Source: Amesomyces nigricolor (lineage: Eukaryota; Ascomycota; Sordariomycetes; Sordariales; Chaetomiaceae). From it: 64,000 nucleotides of DNA. The notes under the pieces were generated by a model, which ran no database searches, was not told the DNA's origin, and was given only the letters and a program-made list of their open reading frames with translations. Made by a program: the position numbers and the translations under genes. Shown piece after piece: positions 46,603-56,911 of the stretch; the stretch's first letter is position 1, and every line of letters starts with the position of its first letter. The DNA lies in the NCBI GenBank assembly GCA_004802645.1, contig SRKS01000006.1, forward strand, positions 2,604,001 through 2,668,000, in the 5' to 3' direction.

Positions 46603-49600
46603 ATGGGTAAGCGCCGATGGTGGTCAAGGAAGGGCAAAGCCGCGCCCAATCCGCCTCAAGAAACGATGAGCAACCTGACCCCGTCCGATCCTCTGTCTCT
46701 CCCCAACCCGGACCCCGAACCGTCCAAGGGACCCTCTTTTCCAGATGGAGTGAAGGTTCTACGTGACTGCTTCGACGCCTCGGTCGACATCTGCTTCGTT
46801 CACGGTCTGAGCGGGAACCGGGAGAGCACGTGGACCGCTCGTGGGCAGTCCAAACCTTGGCCGATGGACCTCCTCCCGTCGAGGCTTAGTAGAGCCCGTA
46901 TACTCACCTACGGCTACGACGCATATATTTGGCGAAACGGGGTTGCAGGGTCGAACCGCCTGCTTGACCATGCTACGAACCTTCTACACGATCTGACGGC
47001 AGAGAGAAGCAGCAGCAATGCGTCGTCTCGTTCCCTCATCTTCGTCGCCCACAGCCTCGGCGGCCTCCTCTGCAAGAAGGCCATCCTGCTCTCGCGAAAC
47101 AATCCAGACGCCCATCTTCGTGGCATATTCGATTGCACTAGGGGTATTGCCTTCATGGGCACCCCTCACAAGGGGTCTTGGATAGCGGACTGGGCCAATT
47201 TTCCGGCGTCGGCTGTCGGCCTTGTCAAGTCCACCAACAAGTCGCTGCTGGAAATCTTAGAGACAGACAATCAGCTCCTCGAGTCCGTCCAAGTCGAGTT
47301 TTGGTCTATGGTGCGAGAACTACGGGAAGGTGGCAGGTATCTCGAGGTCTCCTGCTTCTTTGAGGAACTGCCTTTGCCTATAGTCGGGAAAGTCGTGTCT
47401 AAGGAATCGGCTACCCTAGAAGGGTATATTGCCTTCAGTATTCGCGCCAACCATAGCGACATGGTCAAATTTGCCTCCGCGGAAGAGACTGGATTCAAGA
47501 GGCTGCTTGGTGAGCTGGTCAGATGGGAATCTCAAGTCGGTAAGAAGGAGTCGATATATTTCTGAAGGATACACTAGGCTAATCTACTCCCGAGGCCAAA
47601 TCCTATCTCAGACTGCGCAATCATGCCTCAAGTCGCTAGCATTTCTGAAAATGGATGATCGCTCCCGTGAAATCATCGGCGCCGTCGAGGGGACATGCAA
47701 GTGGCTGCCCGATCACAAGACGTACAGGAGCTGGGCCACTTGCGATCGAGGCTTACTCTGGATTAAGGGAAAGCCTGGTTCTGGGAAGTCGACACTGCTA
47801 AAATACGCTCTCAGTAGCCATGAAGCCAGAGACAGCGACCTTGTCCTCGCGTTCTTCTTCCATGGTCGCGGCGATGAACTTCAAAAGGCTCCCCTTGGCT
47901 TCTTCCGGTCCCTCCTTCATCAGATGCTTAAATGGGCCCCTCACGCGTTGCAGTACCTTGTCGCTACTTTTGAAAAGAAGTGCCAGGAGTTTGGCGAACC
48001 GGGTGCAAAGTGGCAGTGGCATGAGGAGGAACTACGGCACTTCTTCAAGTCATCACTTTTGAACGTCCTAGAGACTCACTCAATCTGGTTGTTTATCGAC
48101 GCGTTAGACGAATGCGGCAAAGACAATGCGGTCGAGCTTGTTAACTATTTCAAGTCCTTGTTCAAGAGTCTCGCCTCCCGGTCCATCGGCCTTAGAGAGT
48201 TCCGCGTCTGCTTCTCTTGCCGCCGCTACCCAATCCTAAATCAGGACGGTATGTTCGAGATCTACGTCGAGGATGAGAACCACGAGGATATTTCGACTTT
48301 CGTGGACGACCAGCTCGCTGAGTTCAGTGTACGATCATCGTCTACAATCCCGGCCTTGATCAAGGAACGTGCCTCCGGCATGTTTCTATGGGCGCGGCTT
48401 GTGGTAGAGGTAGTCCTGGACCGTGAACGTGCCGGTTTCGCGTTGAAAAAAATTAAAGCGGAAGTCAATTCTCTCCCTCCAGATCTCGATGAACTATATC
48501 GGCAACTCACTCGAGAGATGCATCCGGACTCCCTAAAACTGATCCATTGGATCTGTTTTGCCAGGCGGCCCTTGTCAATAGACGAGTTGAGATGGGCTAT
48601 GGTTATCGAGGACAATTGCCTATACCAGTCATTACAGGCATGTCAGAGCGCCGAAGGCTATGTGCCCGATAACGACCGGATGAAGAGGCAAGTGCAGACG
48701 CTTAGCCGGGGTCTTGCGGAGGTCACCCATACGGGGCTTGTTCAGTTCATCCACCAATCCGTCAAGGACTTCATTGAGAAAGGTGTTGACGGCTGCGAAA
48801 CATCGACCAAAGCGGCGATTACAGCACACTTCCAGTTCTCCAGGATTTGCATACGCTATCTAGCGATGGAGGAGATCGATCGGTCAACAAGCTACAACGA
48901 CAACGACTTTCCCTTCTTGCGTTACGCTACAACCTCGTGGATGGTTCATACGGAGAAATGTGATGATGGAAGTGTCCTTCAGGATGATCTTCTAGCGTTG
49001 TTTGCTTGGCCATCAAATCATCTCATGGAGTCATGGGTACGTATCTACCAGATGCTAAATCCTTATTCAAATGATCGTCCAGCAAAAGGAACTAGTTTGG
49101 CACATGTTGCAGCGAGATATGGGATCTTTGGGTTATTGATGGCCATTCTACATATGAAAGATGAGGTTACGATATATATCGACGCGAGGGATGTCGAAGG
49201 CCTGACGCCGCTATCGTGTGCTGCTTCGGGGGGGCATGAGGCCGTCGTCAAGCTGCTACTCGCCACGGGCAAGGTAGATGTCGACGCGAGGGATGTCGGA
49301 GGCCAGACGCCGCTCTCGAGGGCTGCTTTGGAAGGTCATGAGGCCGTCGTCAAGCTGCTACTCGCCACGGGCAAGGTAGATGTCGACGCGAGGGATGTCG
49401 AAGGCCTGACGCCGCTATCGTGTGCTGCTTCGGGGGGGCATGAGGCCGTCGTCAAGCTGCTACTCGCCACGGGCAAGGTAGATGTCGACGCGAGGGATGT
49501 CCAAGGCCTGACGCCGCTATCGTGTGCTGCTTCGGGGGGGCATGAGGCCGTCGTCAAGCTGCTACTCGCCACGGGCAAGGTAGATGTCGACGCGAGGGAT

Positions 49601-50485
49601 GTCGGAGGCCAGACGCCGCTCTCGAGGGCTGCTTTGGAAGGTCATGAGGCCGTCGTCAAGCTGCTACTCGCCACGGGCAAGGTAGATGTCGACGCGAGGG
49701 ATGTCGAAGGCCTGACGCCGCTATCGTGTGCTGCTTCGGGGGGGCATGAGGCCGTCGTCAAGCTGCTACTCGCCACGGGCAAGGTAGATGTCGACGCGAG
49801 GGATGTCGGAGGCCAGACGCCGCTCTCGAGGGCTGCTTGGGAAGGTCATGAGGCCGTCGTCAAGCTGCTACTCGCCACGGGCAAGGTAGATGTCGACGCG
49901 AGGGATGTCGGAGGCCAGACGCCGCTCTCGAGGGCTGCTTTGGAAGGTCATGAGGCCGTCGTCAAGCTGCTACTCGCCACGGGCAAGGTAGATGTCGACG
50001 CGAGGGATGTCGAAGGCCTGACGCCGCTATCGTGTGCTGCTTCGGGGGGGCATGAGGCCGTCGTCAAGCTGCTACTCGCCACGGGCAAGGTAGATGTCGA
50101 CGCGAGGGATGTCGGAGGCCAGACGCCGCTGTTATTGGCTGCTAGGGGCTATACGACCGTACTTCAGCTGCTACTCCGTCTACACAAGGTAGATATCGAC
50201 GCAAAGAATAATGCAGACCAGAAGCTGCTTTCGGGGGCTATGGGTACGGGGCACGAGGCCGTCATTAAGCTGCTGCTCGGCACGGGCAAGGTAGATGTCG
50301 ACGCGAGGGATAGCGAAGGCCAGACACCGCTCTCGTGGGCTGTCAGGGGGGGGCACGAGGCCGTCGTCAAGCTGCTACTCAGCACGGGCAAGGTAGATAT
50401 CAACGCGAGGGACAACGATGGCGAGACACCGCGCTCGTGGGCTGCTTGGGAGGGGCATGAGGCCATTATTAAGCTGCTACTTTAA
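46603..50485 (+). CDS. NLR: alpha/beta-hydrolase - NACHT - ankyrin repeats
   Basis: Exons 46603-47539 and 47595-50485 encode 1275 residues. The 55-nt intron (GTAAGA...GGCTAAT...CCCGAG, phase 1) falls between the first two domains. Residues 50-300 are an alpha/beta-hydrolase (VDICFVHGLSGNRESTW; nucleophile Ser151 in FVAHSLGGLLCKKA; GIAFMGTPHKG; His284 in RANHSDMVKF), the SesB/PGAP1-like type common at fungal NLR N-termini. A NACHT domain follows with Walker A GKPGSGKST (371-379) and Walker B WLFIDALDECG (about 477-487), then a winged-helix-like region (RRPLSIDELRWAM). Thirteen ankyrin units occupy about residue 837 to the end, the first nine nearly identical in DNA. Such proteins act in fungal allorecognition and programmed cell death: ligand sensed by repeats, NACHT oligomerises, N-terminal enzyme triggers. 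All key motifs look intact. The stop codon falls inside the last ankyrin unit. Confidence 0.92.
49175..50485 (+). repeat. Thirteen ankyrin units of 102 nt; units 1-9 near-identical
   Basis: Units start at 49175, 49277, 49379, 49481, 49583, 49685, 49787, 49889, 49991, 50093, 50192, 50294 and 50396. Units 1-9 are built from a constant 63-nt frame and a 39-nt cassette of two types: L (GLTPLSCAASGG) and Q (GQTPLSRAALEG). The order is L Q L L Q L Q Q L. Unit 4 has GTCCAA instead of GTCGAA and unit 7 has TGG for TTG. Units 10-13 are diverged, and unit 10 is one codon shorter. Confidence 0.95.
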
Positions 50486-50823
50486 GCTGGTGAGGTACTC
50501 TATGAAATCCGTTCTTTTCACTCTTATCACAGCACCTAACATTGGATGATAGGAGAATTTCTCACCGCACCCAGCATGGGACGATGGATGGCAGATGGTG
50601 TCGTCATGGCACAGTTGAGCTCAGGAGACACTCGAGCTTAAAAAGGGAAGATCTGCTGCGTAAGCGGCAAAGATTGGTTTGGAATCTCTAAGGATCAGTT
50701 CATGCACAATAGGCGTAACGTGGCCCACCATCGAGTGGAACAACCCATTGAGTGGAACATTTTTCAAGACATCACCACTCGAAACCACCAAAAGTCTACC
50801 AAAAACAGTTGAATCAATTGAAT
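50486..50823. other. Intergenic region between NLR and transposase relic
   Basis: This holds the 3' flank of the NLR gene. A short direct repeat, GAGTGGAACA, occurs twice near 50733-50760. It could be the edge of the transposon, but no matching inverted repeat was found at the other side. Confidence 0.4.
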
Positions 50824-52300
50824 CTACTCAGAATCGCTTGTACTCTCAATTTCTCTAGCTTCCGTGCAAGTCCTTGCATTGTGACCAGTTTTGCGGCAAA
50901 TGCCACAGAGCCGCGAACCCGTCCTACGCCTCTTTGACGACCCTGCGTTTTCCCCCTCGACGCGTCCTTCTTCTTCAACTATAACCTTCTCTGCCATTAT
51001 TTCCCTGGCCTGGCTTCCATTAATAGCCCCTCCATCTTGTGAACGCGTCCGTTTGGCTTTCCGGCGCTTAGAAAGTGCTTCGTTGGCCTCTTGTAATGTC
51101 CGTACCTCGGCCTCCAAAAGGAGTACCCGATGTGAAACCGCTTGCATTCCCTTCGAAAGCTGGTCGACAGCGGCCAAAATCGGAGTTGGAGAGCTCCCTT
51201 AATGTTTAGTCACTCGATCTTTGATCAGTGTAGACTGTGAGATAGCTTCGTAGGTCGTCTGGGACGTCTTGGGGACCCAAGGTAGAGGTGGTCCATTGGG
51301 GGTCCCAGGGGATGTTGGCGTCCGCAACTTGACATCCAGCTTCGAAAGTACAGCCTGCGAGTCGTAGGGGACAATTCCAGCCCCCCGAAAACCCCCAAGA
51401 GCATTTTCTTTGGTGAAGGTCCGGGAGAAGGCGGCTTTGAACGCGAGGAAAAACTCGGGCTTCGTGATATGGGTAATCCGGGCCTTGAAGAAGTGCTCAA
51501 TTTCGGCGCTATACATCTTCTTCAAGACGCTGTAATAACCGACATCAAGAGGTTGGGGGAGATGCGAGGAATGGGGAGGCAGACAAAGTGTTATAATGTT
51601 GTTCTCCTTGCAGTAGTCCTCGAATTCGGCGCTGACGTGACTCTCATGGGCCGTTAAGTACTAGCATCCGGTATACACCCCTTCGACGGTGTTTAGTATG
51701 CTTATCAAAATGCTGAAGCCACTCGAGACCTGTCGTATTATCTGTCCAGCCGTTTTTTGTTGTTTTGACCGCCCAATCGTCGGGAATCTGGTGTTCGGAG
51801 TACCAGCTAGCGAGGTGGAAACGGCCCTGAACCACCAAAGGCGGCACCACATATCCATCGCCAGCGATACTGCAAATCGCCGTTGCCTATTCTCGATTGC
51901 CTGGCTAAATACCCTTTAGTTTGCCAACCCGATCGGAGCGCGTAACTACCATCCGGGGTCGTATCATACCCATCATAAAGCCCGTCTCGTCGAAGTTATA
52001 GAAGTCGCAATCGAGGATGCCGTATTTCGGACACATGTTGGCAACGAGTTGAAACTATGGCTCGATAATTGCAGGATCCTCGCAGAGACCTCTTTGGTAA
52101 TCGTAGACGCGATTAAAACGCGTCTTTAGCTCTGGGTGTCGTACAACGAAGCAGTTTGGCCAGTTCTTTCTAACATATCGCGCACCACGTTTTTGAAGCA
52201 AAAGGTCGTGATAATCCGGGATTCCCATAACGTTACCCAACCAAAGTATGTTACACGCCCTCCTTGTTCCCCCGTTTATCCGGATTCCGGCAGCATTTGT
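50824..52300 (-). pseudogene. Truncated pogo/Fot1-type transposase relic
   Basis: Minus-strand fragments line up in order as a pogo-superfamily transposase. From high to low coordinate they are: KTRFNRVYDYQRGLCEDPAI; YGILDCDFYNFDETGFMMG (first catalytic Asp region); KNGWTDNTTGLEWLQHFDKH; GVYRMLVLNGP with ESHVSAEFEEYC; IITLCLPPHSSHLPQPLD (second part of the DDE triad region); HITKPEFFLAFKAAF; GGFRGAGIVPYDSQAVLSKL; then a coiled region and a zinc knuckle CGICRKTGHNARTC. Stops and frameshifts separate the pieces (for example near 52050, 51920 and 51660), so it is inactive. The N-terminal helix-turn-helix/CENP-B part is missing and homology fades at about 52240, directly at the 3' end of the neighbouring membrane-protein gene. 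No terminal inverted repeats were found. Confidence 0.8.
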
Positions 52301-53054
52301 ACCAAATGGACACGCATGCCGCGATGGCACTCAATATACTGGCTGCGATGCCAATCCAGGCCCCGATGCTAAGGCCGCCACCGCCCCCCGACTTCTGCGT
52401 CTGATCGCCTCCCTGAGTGTTCTGCGTGTTTGAACCGGTTCCTGTTGCGGTCAGCACGACTTCAGCGCCAGAGCTGGCTGAACGAATACCTGAGCTGCCT
52501 GATCCAGAATCCGCGGCGCCGGTTGGAGAACTCGCGGCACCGGTTGGCGTTGTCGCAGTGCCAGGAAGTTGTGTCTTTGTTTGGACGAGCTGCGCGGTGT
52601 ACGTGATCGATTGGGTCGCCACTGACTGTTCATCCCCTTGCTGTCAGCCACTGCTCGTCTTGCCCCATCCAAAGGCCCCATTCTCCAAGTCCCAACCAAC
52701 CTTGGTCTGGACCTCAAAGGTTCCACACTCGTTCCCAAAGAACATCATGATGCCGTTGTAGTTCTCGGTCGAGTAAACTTCTGGACGCGGGGTCAAGAAG
52801 TCCGAATAGAAGAGCAGGCACGCGTCGGCGGTGTCGGACATGAACTGCGGGCTGGCACAAAAGCAGTCCTTGTCCTTGCAGGCCGACTTGTATACCGCAG
52901 AGTATGTGTCGTCGACGGCGCATTTTCGTTGATCGCTGCTGAGCCCATTGTACGCCGCCGCTGCCCTGAACACGGGCCTCAATTGGGGGTTGGCTGAGGC
53001 GGTTATCGTCCACAGGAAGAAGAGGGCGAGTCCCGCGGGGTTGAGGGCAATCAT
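52251..53054 (-). pseudogene. Secreted/membrane protein gene with one in-frame TGA
   Basis: From ATG 53054 the frame encodes a signal peptide (MIALNPAGLALFFLWTITASA) and an extracellular Cys-rich domain (QRKCAVDDTYSAVYKSACKD, KDCFCASPQFMSD, ADACLLFYSDF, FGNECGTFEVQ). It then meets TGA at 52646-52644 after GWGKTSSG. The same frame continues for another 131 codons: a Thr/Ser-rich stalk with SITYTAQLVQTKTQLPGTA, a glycine-rich segment, a membrane helix (SIGAWIGIAASILSAIAACV) and a short basic tail (KCCRNPDKRGNKEGV). The whole design is that of a fungal single-pass wall or surface sensor-like protein of 267 residues. No intron of plausible length removes the TGA. Either a nonsense mutation, a readthrough codon or a base error is involved. 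The 3' end abuts the transposase relic. Confidence 0.7.
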
Positions 53055-54540
53055 CGTGGCTGGTCTCGGAGACAATATCGTTGATGGAAATTTAGGGTTG
53101 GGAAGGTCGGAAACGCGAGACTGATGTTGACGCCACCCGCGACGGGAAAAGAACAACCAGAACAAAACTTATCGCGGCACACGAGGGGGGTCTTGGTCAT
53201 GTCTTCAACCACGATTCTAACCCCAATCATCCCTCAGGGTATCATTAAGCGCCAGAGCGCCAACTCCGACTCCATACATGAAGGCACGGGCTTTCGATTG
53301 TGCGCCACACAGGAATACCCTGGAAGCGAGCCAGCCAAGACAAGCTTTGTTGTCAATCTTTCCTTCAGCTGAACATATTGGGGCCCTTGGCAATGCACGT
53401 TTCAAATGGCACGGTTGGGGACAACCAATCATGGTAGTCCAGTGATTGTCCCCTCCCTTTCAGGAATATGGGGGAAACCTTGAAGCCGCTCGTCAGGCGC
53501 GGCAGGCTTTTCTGAAAAAAGAACAGGTCGCGGCTAACACCTCTCGAGGTTGGTGGAAAGCGACGCGGTGAAGGTTTCAGGTGAGGCTCAACGCCACCAA
53601 GAATGCGAGCAAGTCCTCAACTAGGGGAATCAAGATTGATAGTCGAGCCAGAGCGCACAAGGGTTCGTGCCGAGTGCCGAAAACATGCACTGGGAGGCCG
53701 GCGATTAGCTTGGAACTATGCTACGGAGAAGGAAGTCATGCCACTGTCATGGAAACAAACCCTGATACCCGACCTCAGCAGGCAAGCAGCGGGGTACACA
53801 CCTCGACAGAATACGTACACCCAACTCAGTTTGGACCCGACCCAGACTACTTTGTAAACGGACCTGAACGCTTTATCAAGAGCATAAGGCTGGGATTAGG
53901 CGCCAGTACCAAAGGCGACAGTATTAGGTACTCTTGGTCTCTGCCCGCTGACTGCCCGTGAAGTTCAGCATATCACAAACCACTGCGGCATAGCCGTACC
54001 TTGCTCCGGCTGATCGAGTGGCAACTAGTTCACACCTTGGCGACAAATTGCGAGTTTCCACGGCAGCTGCCGGGCCATCAGGGGCCGCATTGAAGCCGCA
54101 ACTACTGTGTACTGTGTGCATATGGTGTTGGCGGACAGGGCCCAGAAAGGCTGGTGAGCTGTGGCGTCCCCACCTCGTTCCAATGGAACACATGCAGCTG
54201 TAGCCCGGAGGCTTGTGATAGGAATGGCCATTGAAACCCGCGGGCAGCCTTAACATCCTATCTGAGCCTGCGAGCAGCATTACCACCCACGAAGATAAAG
54301 ATGTTGCGGCCTGGGGACGGTGTGGGGCAGGGGTTGCTCATGGGTCAATGCGAAAGCAGACATAGGATTGAAAAGCAATTAATTAGCAGATAAAACTCTA
54401 TCCCCCTTTGCTCCTTAAGCGCATCTTGGAATAAAAGTAACTCAAGTTTGGATGGTCTAGAACGCAACCCCTCAAAGCGCCAGAGCCCCGGTACGATGGC
54501 ATATGACATTTGTTCCCATTTGCCTGTAAGAACCCGCCAT
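53055..54540. other. Intergenic region, no supported gene
   Basis: A plus-strand frame at 53581-53961 is open but unrecognised. The right end is the 3' flank of the EXPERA gene. No RNA gene or repeat was seen. Confidence 0.45.
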
Positions 54541-55331
54541 TTACATGGACTTGGTTGACCCCCTTTTCTTTGCCTCCTGCACAAATCGAATTGCCTTGAA
54601 AACTTCCACCGTACTCAGGTAAATCAACATCCCGGGAATAACGATCCAGAATCCATTGAGCATGACGAAGTAAGCCCAAAAATAAAACGACTCTGGCCGG
54701 CAGTAAACGGCCCCGTAGACGGCCTCGTCAAAGAAGAAGATGGCGTAGTACAGCACGTCGCCATACATCTGGCCGAGGCTGACGGCGATCTGCAGCGGGT
54801 GGCGGAGGGCGTGGTCCTTGATAACAAGCCAGCTGATCAGGAAGGAGAGCGGTCCCCACGCGACGGCTGTCACTGTTTCCATGCACACAGTGAAGGAATC
54901 TCGTGTCAGATATCGCCGGTCCGATTTCGCATACTCCTTCCACAGCTGGCCAAAGAGATCGGCACGCGCTGGCATGGTGCTGTTGTGATAAGCAAAATAG
55001 CCTATTACGAGTGGTTAGAATGAGAAGCGTCGGAGTTGGGGAAGACACGACATGACGACAGGGGAGCTGCGAACAAACCTTCGAAAAAGAGGTGGATACA
55101 GCCGCAGAGCATGAACCACATGGCCGTCAACAGGTCGGTTCTGCTGATGCTGGGCCGTGTTGTTCTTGCCAAAACGGAGGTAATCCAAAAGACTAGGCCC
55201 GCGGCACCGGCAAAGGAAGTGATTAGGATTGGTACGGGGATCTCATTCGGCATAAAGCCGGGGAGCACCAGATCTGGGGGGTAATATGGATGGCTGGCCA
55301 TGCTGCCGTTGGGGTTGTTGGCCGATGACAT
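54541..55331 (-). CDS. EXPERA-domain protein, emopamil-binding (EBP) sterol isomerase-like
   Basis: Exons 55331-55079 and 55001-54541 encode 237 residues; the 77-nt intron (GTTTGT...GTAATAG, phase 1) joins HLFFEG to YFAYHNSTM. Four to five membrane segments are evident: ILITSFAGAAGLVFWITSVL, TDLLTAMWFMLCGCIHLFF, WGPLSFLISWLVIKD, VLYYAIFFFDEAVYG and FWAYFVMLNGFWIVIPGMLI. EBP-family signatures are present: CGCIHLFFEG (His80, Glu84), CMETVTAVAWGP and LNGFWIVIPG. EBP is the ER enzyme that shifts the sterol double bond from C8 to C7. Fungi normally use ERG2 for that step, so EBP-like genes in ascomycetes may act on other sterols or lipids. Family membership is firm; substrate is unknown. Confidence 0.88.
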
Positions 55332-55855
55332 GTTTCGGAATGGTTGGATGAGCGGCCTTCAAAACAATTCGAAGATCTTGTTGCTCTCGAGACTGGAAAA
55401 GATGGACAAGCTACCAAACCTTATGTAGTTGGGTGTGATACTGTCAACCTCAGGAACTTGAACGGAACGTCGGAACCCGCGCGTTCCAGAACCATCACTC
55501 ATTTCTCGGGAAGCTGACAACCGGATCAGCCCATGCTTGGGCTGGGCGCTAACCATTTTGAGTGGTTGCTTCCATTTTCACCAGAGGCATGCATGCTGCC
55601 AGTTGCCAAGCCGGGTGTGCCTGTCCCGAGAGCGGGAATCTCACGCCATGTCCAGATCGCGCCAATGCATTTGTTTGAGACCTGAGTGAACGTTTTTTCC
55701 ATCAAGTCATCAACTTTCCGATGGAAACAATGGATGTCTGGGTCCGAGATGCGCGAGTGATAGCTCAACTGAAAGACTTCCTAACTCCGAACCATCTACA
55801 CAGTCCAGAGTACCTTACAGTCGTCAGTCATTGACAACTTTAATATTCCGCAAAA
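55332..55855. other. Intergenic region
   Basis: This is the promoter of the EXPERA gene and the 3' flank of the small gene to the right. Nothing else is seen. Confidence 0.5.
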
Positions 55856-56182
55856 TCAGTCATCCAACTCCTTCTTTTTCTTGCTCTCGCTCTTGGCAAC
55901 GGGCGCACCCGCCTTCGGCTCATTCTTGGAGCCGGGATCATTCTCGTAGCCACCGCCCTGGGCTTCATACTCCTTGGCAAGCTTCATGCCCTTCCATGCA
56001 GACCACTGCCCCTGGCCATCTCCGGATTTGTTGGGCTCTTGTTGGATCTCTGTTGAGAAAGGTGGCACCTAATTAGCGTGTAATCACATCGCACTGTACT
56101 GCTGCCTCGAGACGATCGTCGTACCTTCCTTGAGTTCCTGGCGGAGCTCCGGATCGGTGGGGTTGCCTTTGCTGCTTGGCAT
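55856..56182 (-). CDS. Small conserved fungal hydrophilic protein (83 residues)
   Basis: Exons 56182-56125 and 56049-55856 give MPSSKGNPTDPELRQELKE joined to EIQQEPNKSGDGQGQWSAWK, then GMKLAKEYEAQGGGYENDPG and a Lys/Ala-rich tail. The 75-nt intron (GTACGA...CTCAACAG) is in phase 1. The first exon has only 19 full codons. I recall very similar short proteins in many ascomycetes, with the QWSAWKA-KLAKEYEAQGGGYEN core nearly invariant. The function is unknown. The glycine-containing, hydrophilic composition is reminiscent of stress-associated disordered proteins, but that is speculation. Confidence 0.85.
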
Positions 56183-56524
56183 TTTTGGTGTGTAGCGGTG
56201 CTTGATGGATCTACTGAGTTGGGTTGGGAAGCGAGGAGAGAAATTTAACGTCAAGAACTTTGTGTAACGTTATAATAAGGGGAGCATGTCTTACGTTGCC
56301 CTTTGTATCAGTGATGGGCTGGGTTTCGACAGCACAATGGCTTTGAAAAGCCACAAACCTCGTCAATGATATCATGACAACGTCAATCACGGAGGAGGCC
56401 CAACGACTTAAAATGTAGTCAGTGCACCGCTTACACTCTACAGCACCATTTCTTCCAAGAATAATAAACAACCTAGACTCGACTCATCCCTTCCCCACTG
56501 CATCATGTACGGAGTAGTCGTGGA
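56183..56524. other. Intergenic region
   Basis: This is the promoter of the small conserved gene and the 3' flank of the neighbouring pseudogene. No other content was recognised. Confidence 0.5.
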
Positions 56525-56911
56525 TTAATCATTAATTAAACGCAAACCCCTGCTCCACGGTCCACCCCCGGTGTCGTTGGTCAGGCCAAAGCAGGGGTAC
56601 GTCGGCAGGCAGAGGGCCGCGCATTTTCTGCCGAGTTGGAAAAGCATCCTCAATGCATCAAGGATATACGCCTTGGCCCAGCGGCCCCTGAGCGTCTTGA
56701 CCCGGTTAAGATACGTCCACATCATGCGGATCTGCTGCCTGAACACGTCGAACTCGGGCTTCGGCCTTCAAAAATGGCCGAGGACGTTCCATGCCCTCCG
56801 AGCGCTATAGTATATAGGCGCACTTTTGCTGCCAAGGATTTTATCGATCATCTCGTCTTGTTTGTCTCGTTTCGAGCAGTCTCGCCCCGGTGGCCAGGGA
56901 GTCGGATTCAT
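56525..56911 (-). pseudogene. Broken, shortened paralog of the 57634-59605 gene
   Basis: From ATG 56911 one frame reads MNPTPWPPGRDCSKRD, then DKILGSKSAPIYYSARRAWN and VLGHF, then TGA (56770-56768), then FDVFRQQIRMMWTYLNRVKT and WAKAYILDALRMLFQL to a stop at 56525. This parallels the neighbour's N-terminal DILKLKLKPTFYNAQRAWNI-LGYH, VFYRQINNLWRFL and RSCILDALRTLGFW in the same order and spacing. Only the first 120 or so residues of the relationship remain; the rest of the family is absent downstream. No intron of plausible size removes the TGA. I infer a local duplication followed by decay. Confidence 0.65.

Noticed and set aside
50733..50760. GAGTGGAACA direct repeat as a transposon terminal repeat
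   Set aside because: It is direct rather than inverted, and no counterpart was found near 52250-52300.
52617..52665. Short intron removing the TGA in the membrane-protein gene
   Set aside because: The only GT...AG pairs nearby give 11 or 26 nt, below any plausible intron length, and would shift the frame.
53581..53961. 126-codon plus-strand frame in the 53-54.5 kb spacer
   Set aside because: No motif, signal or homology recognised; the length is within chance expectation for GC-rich DNA.
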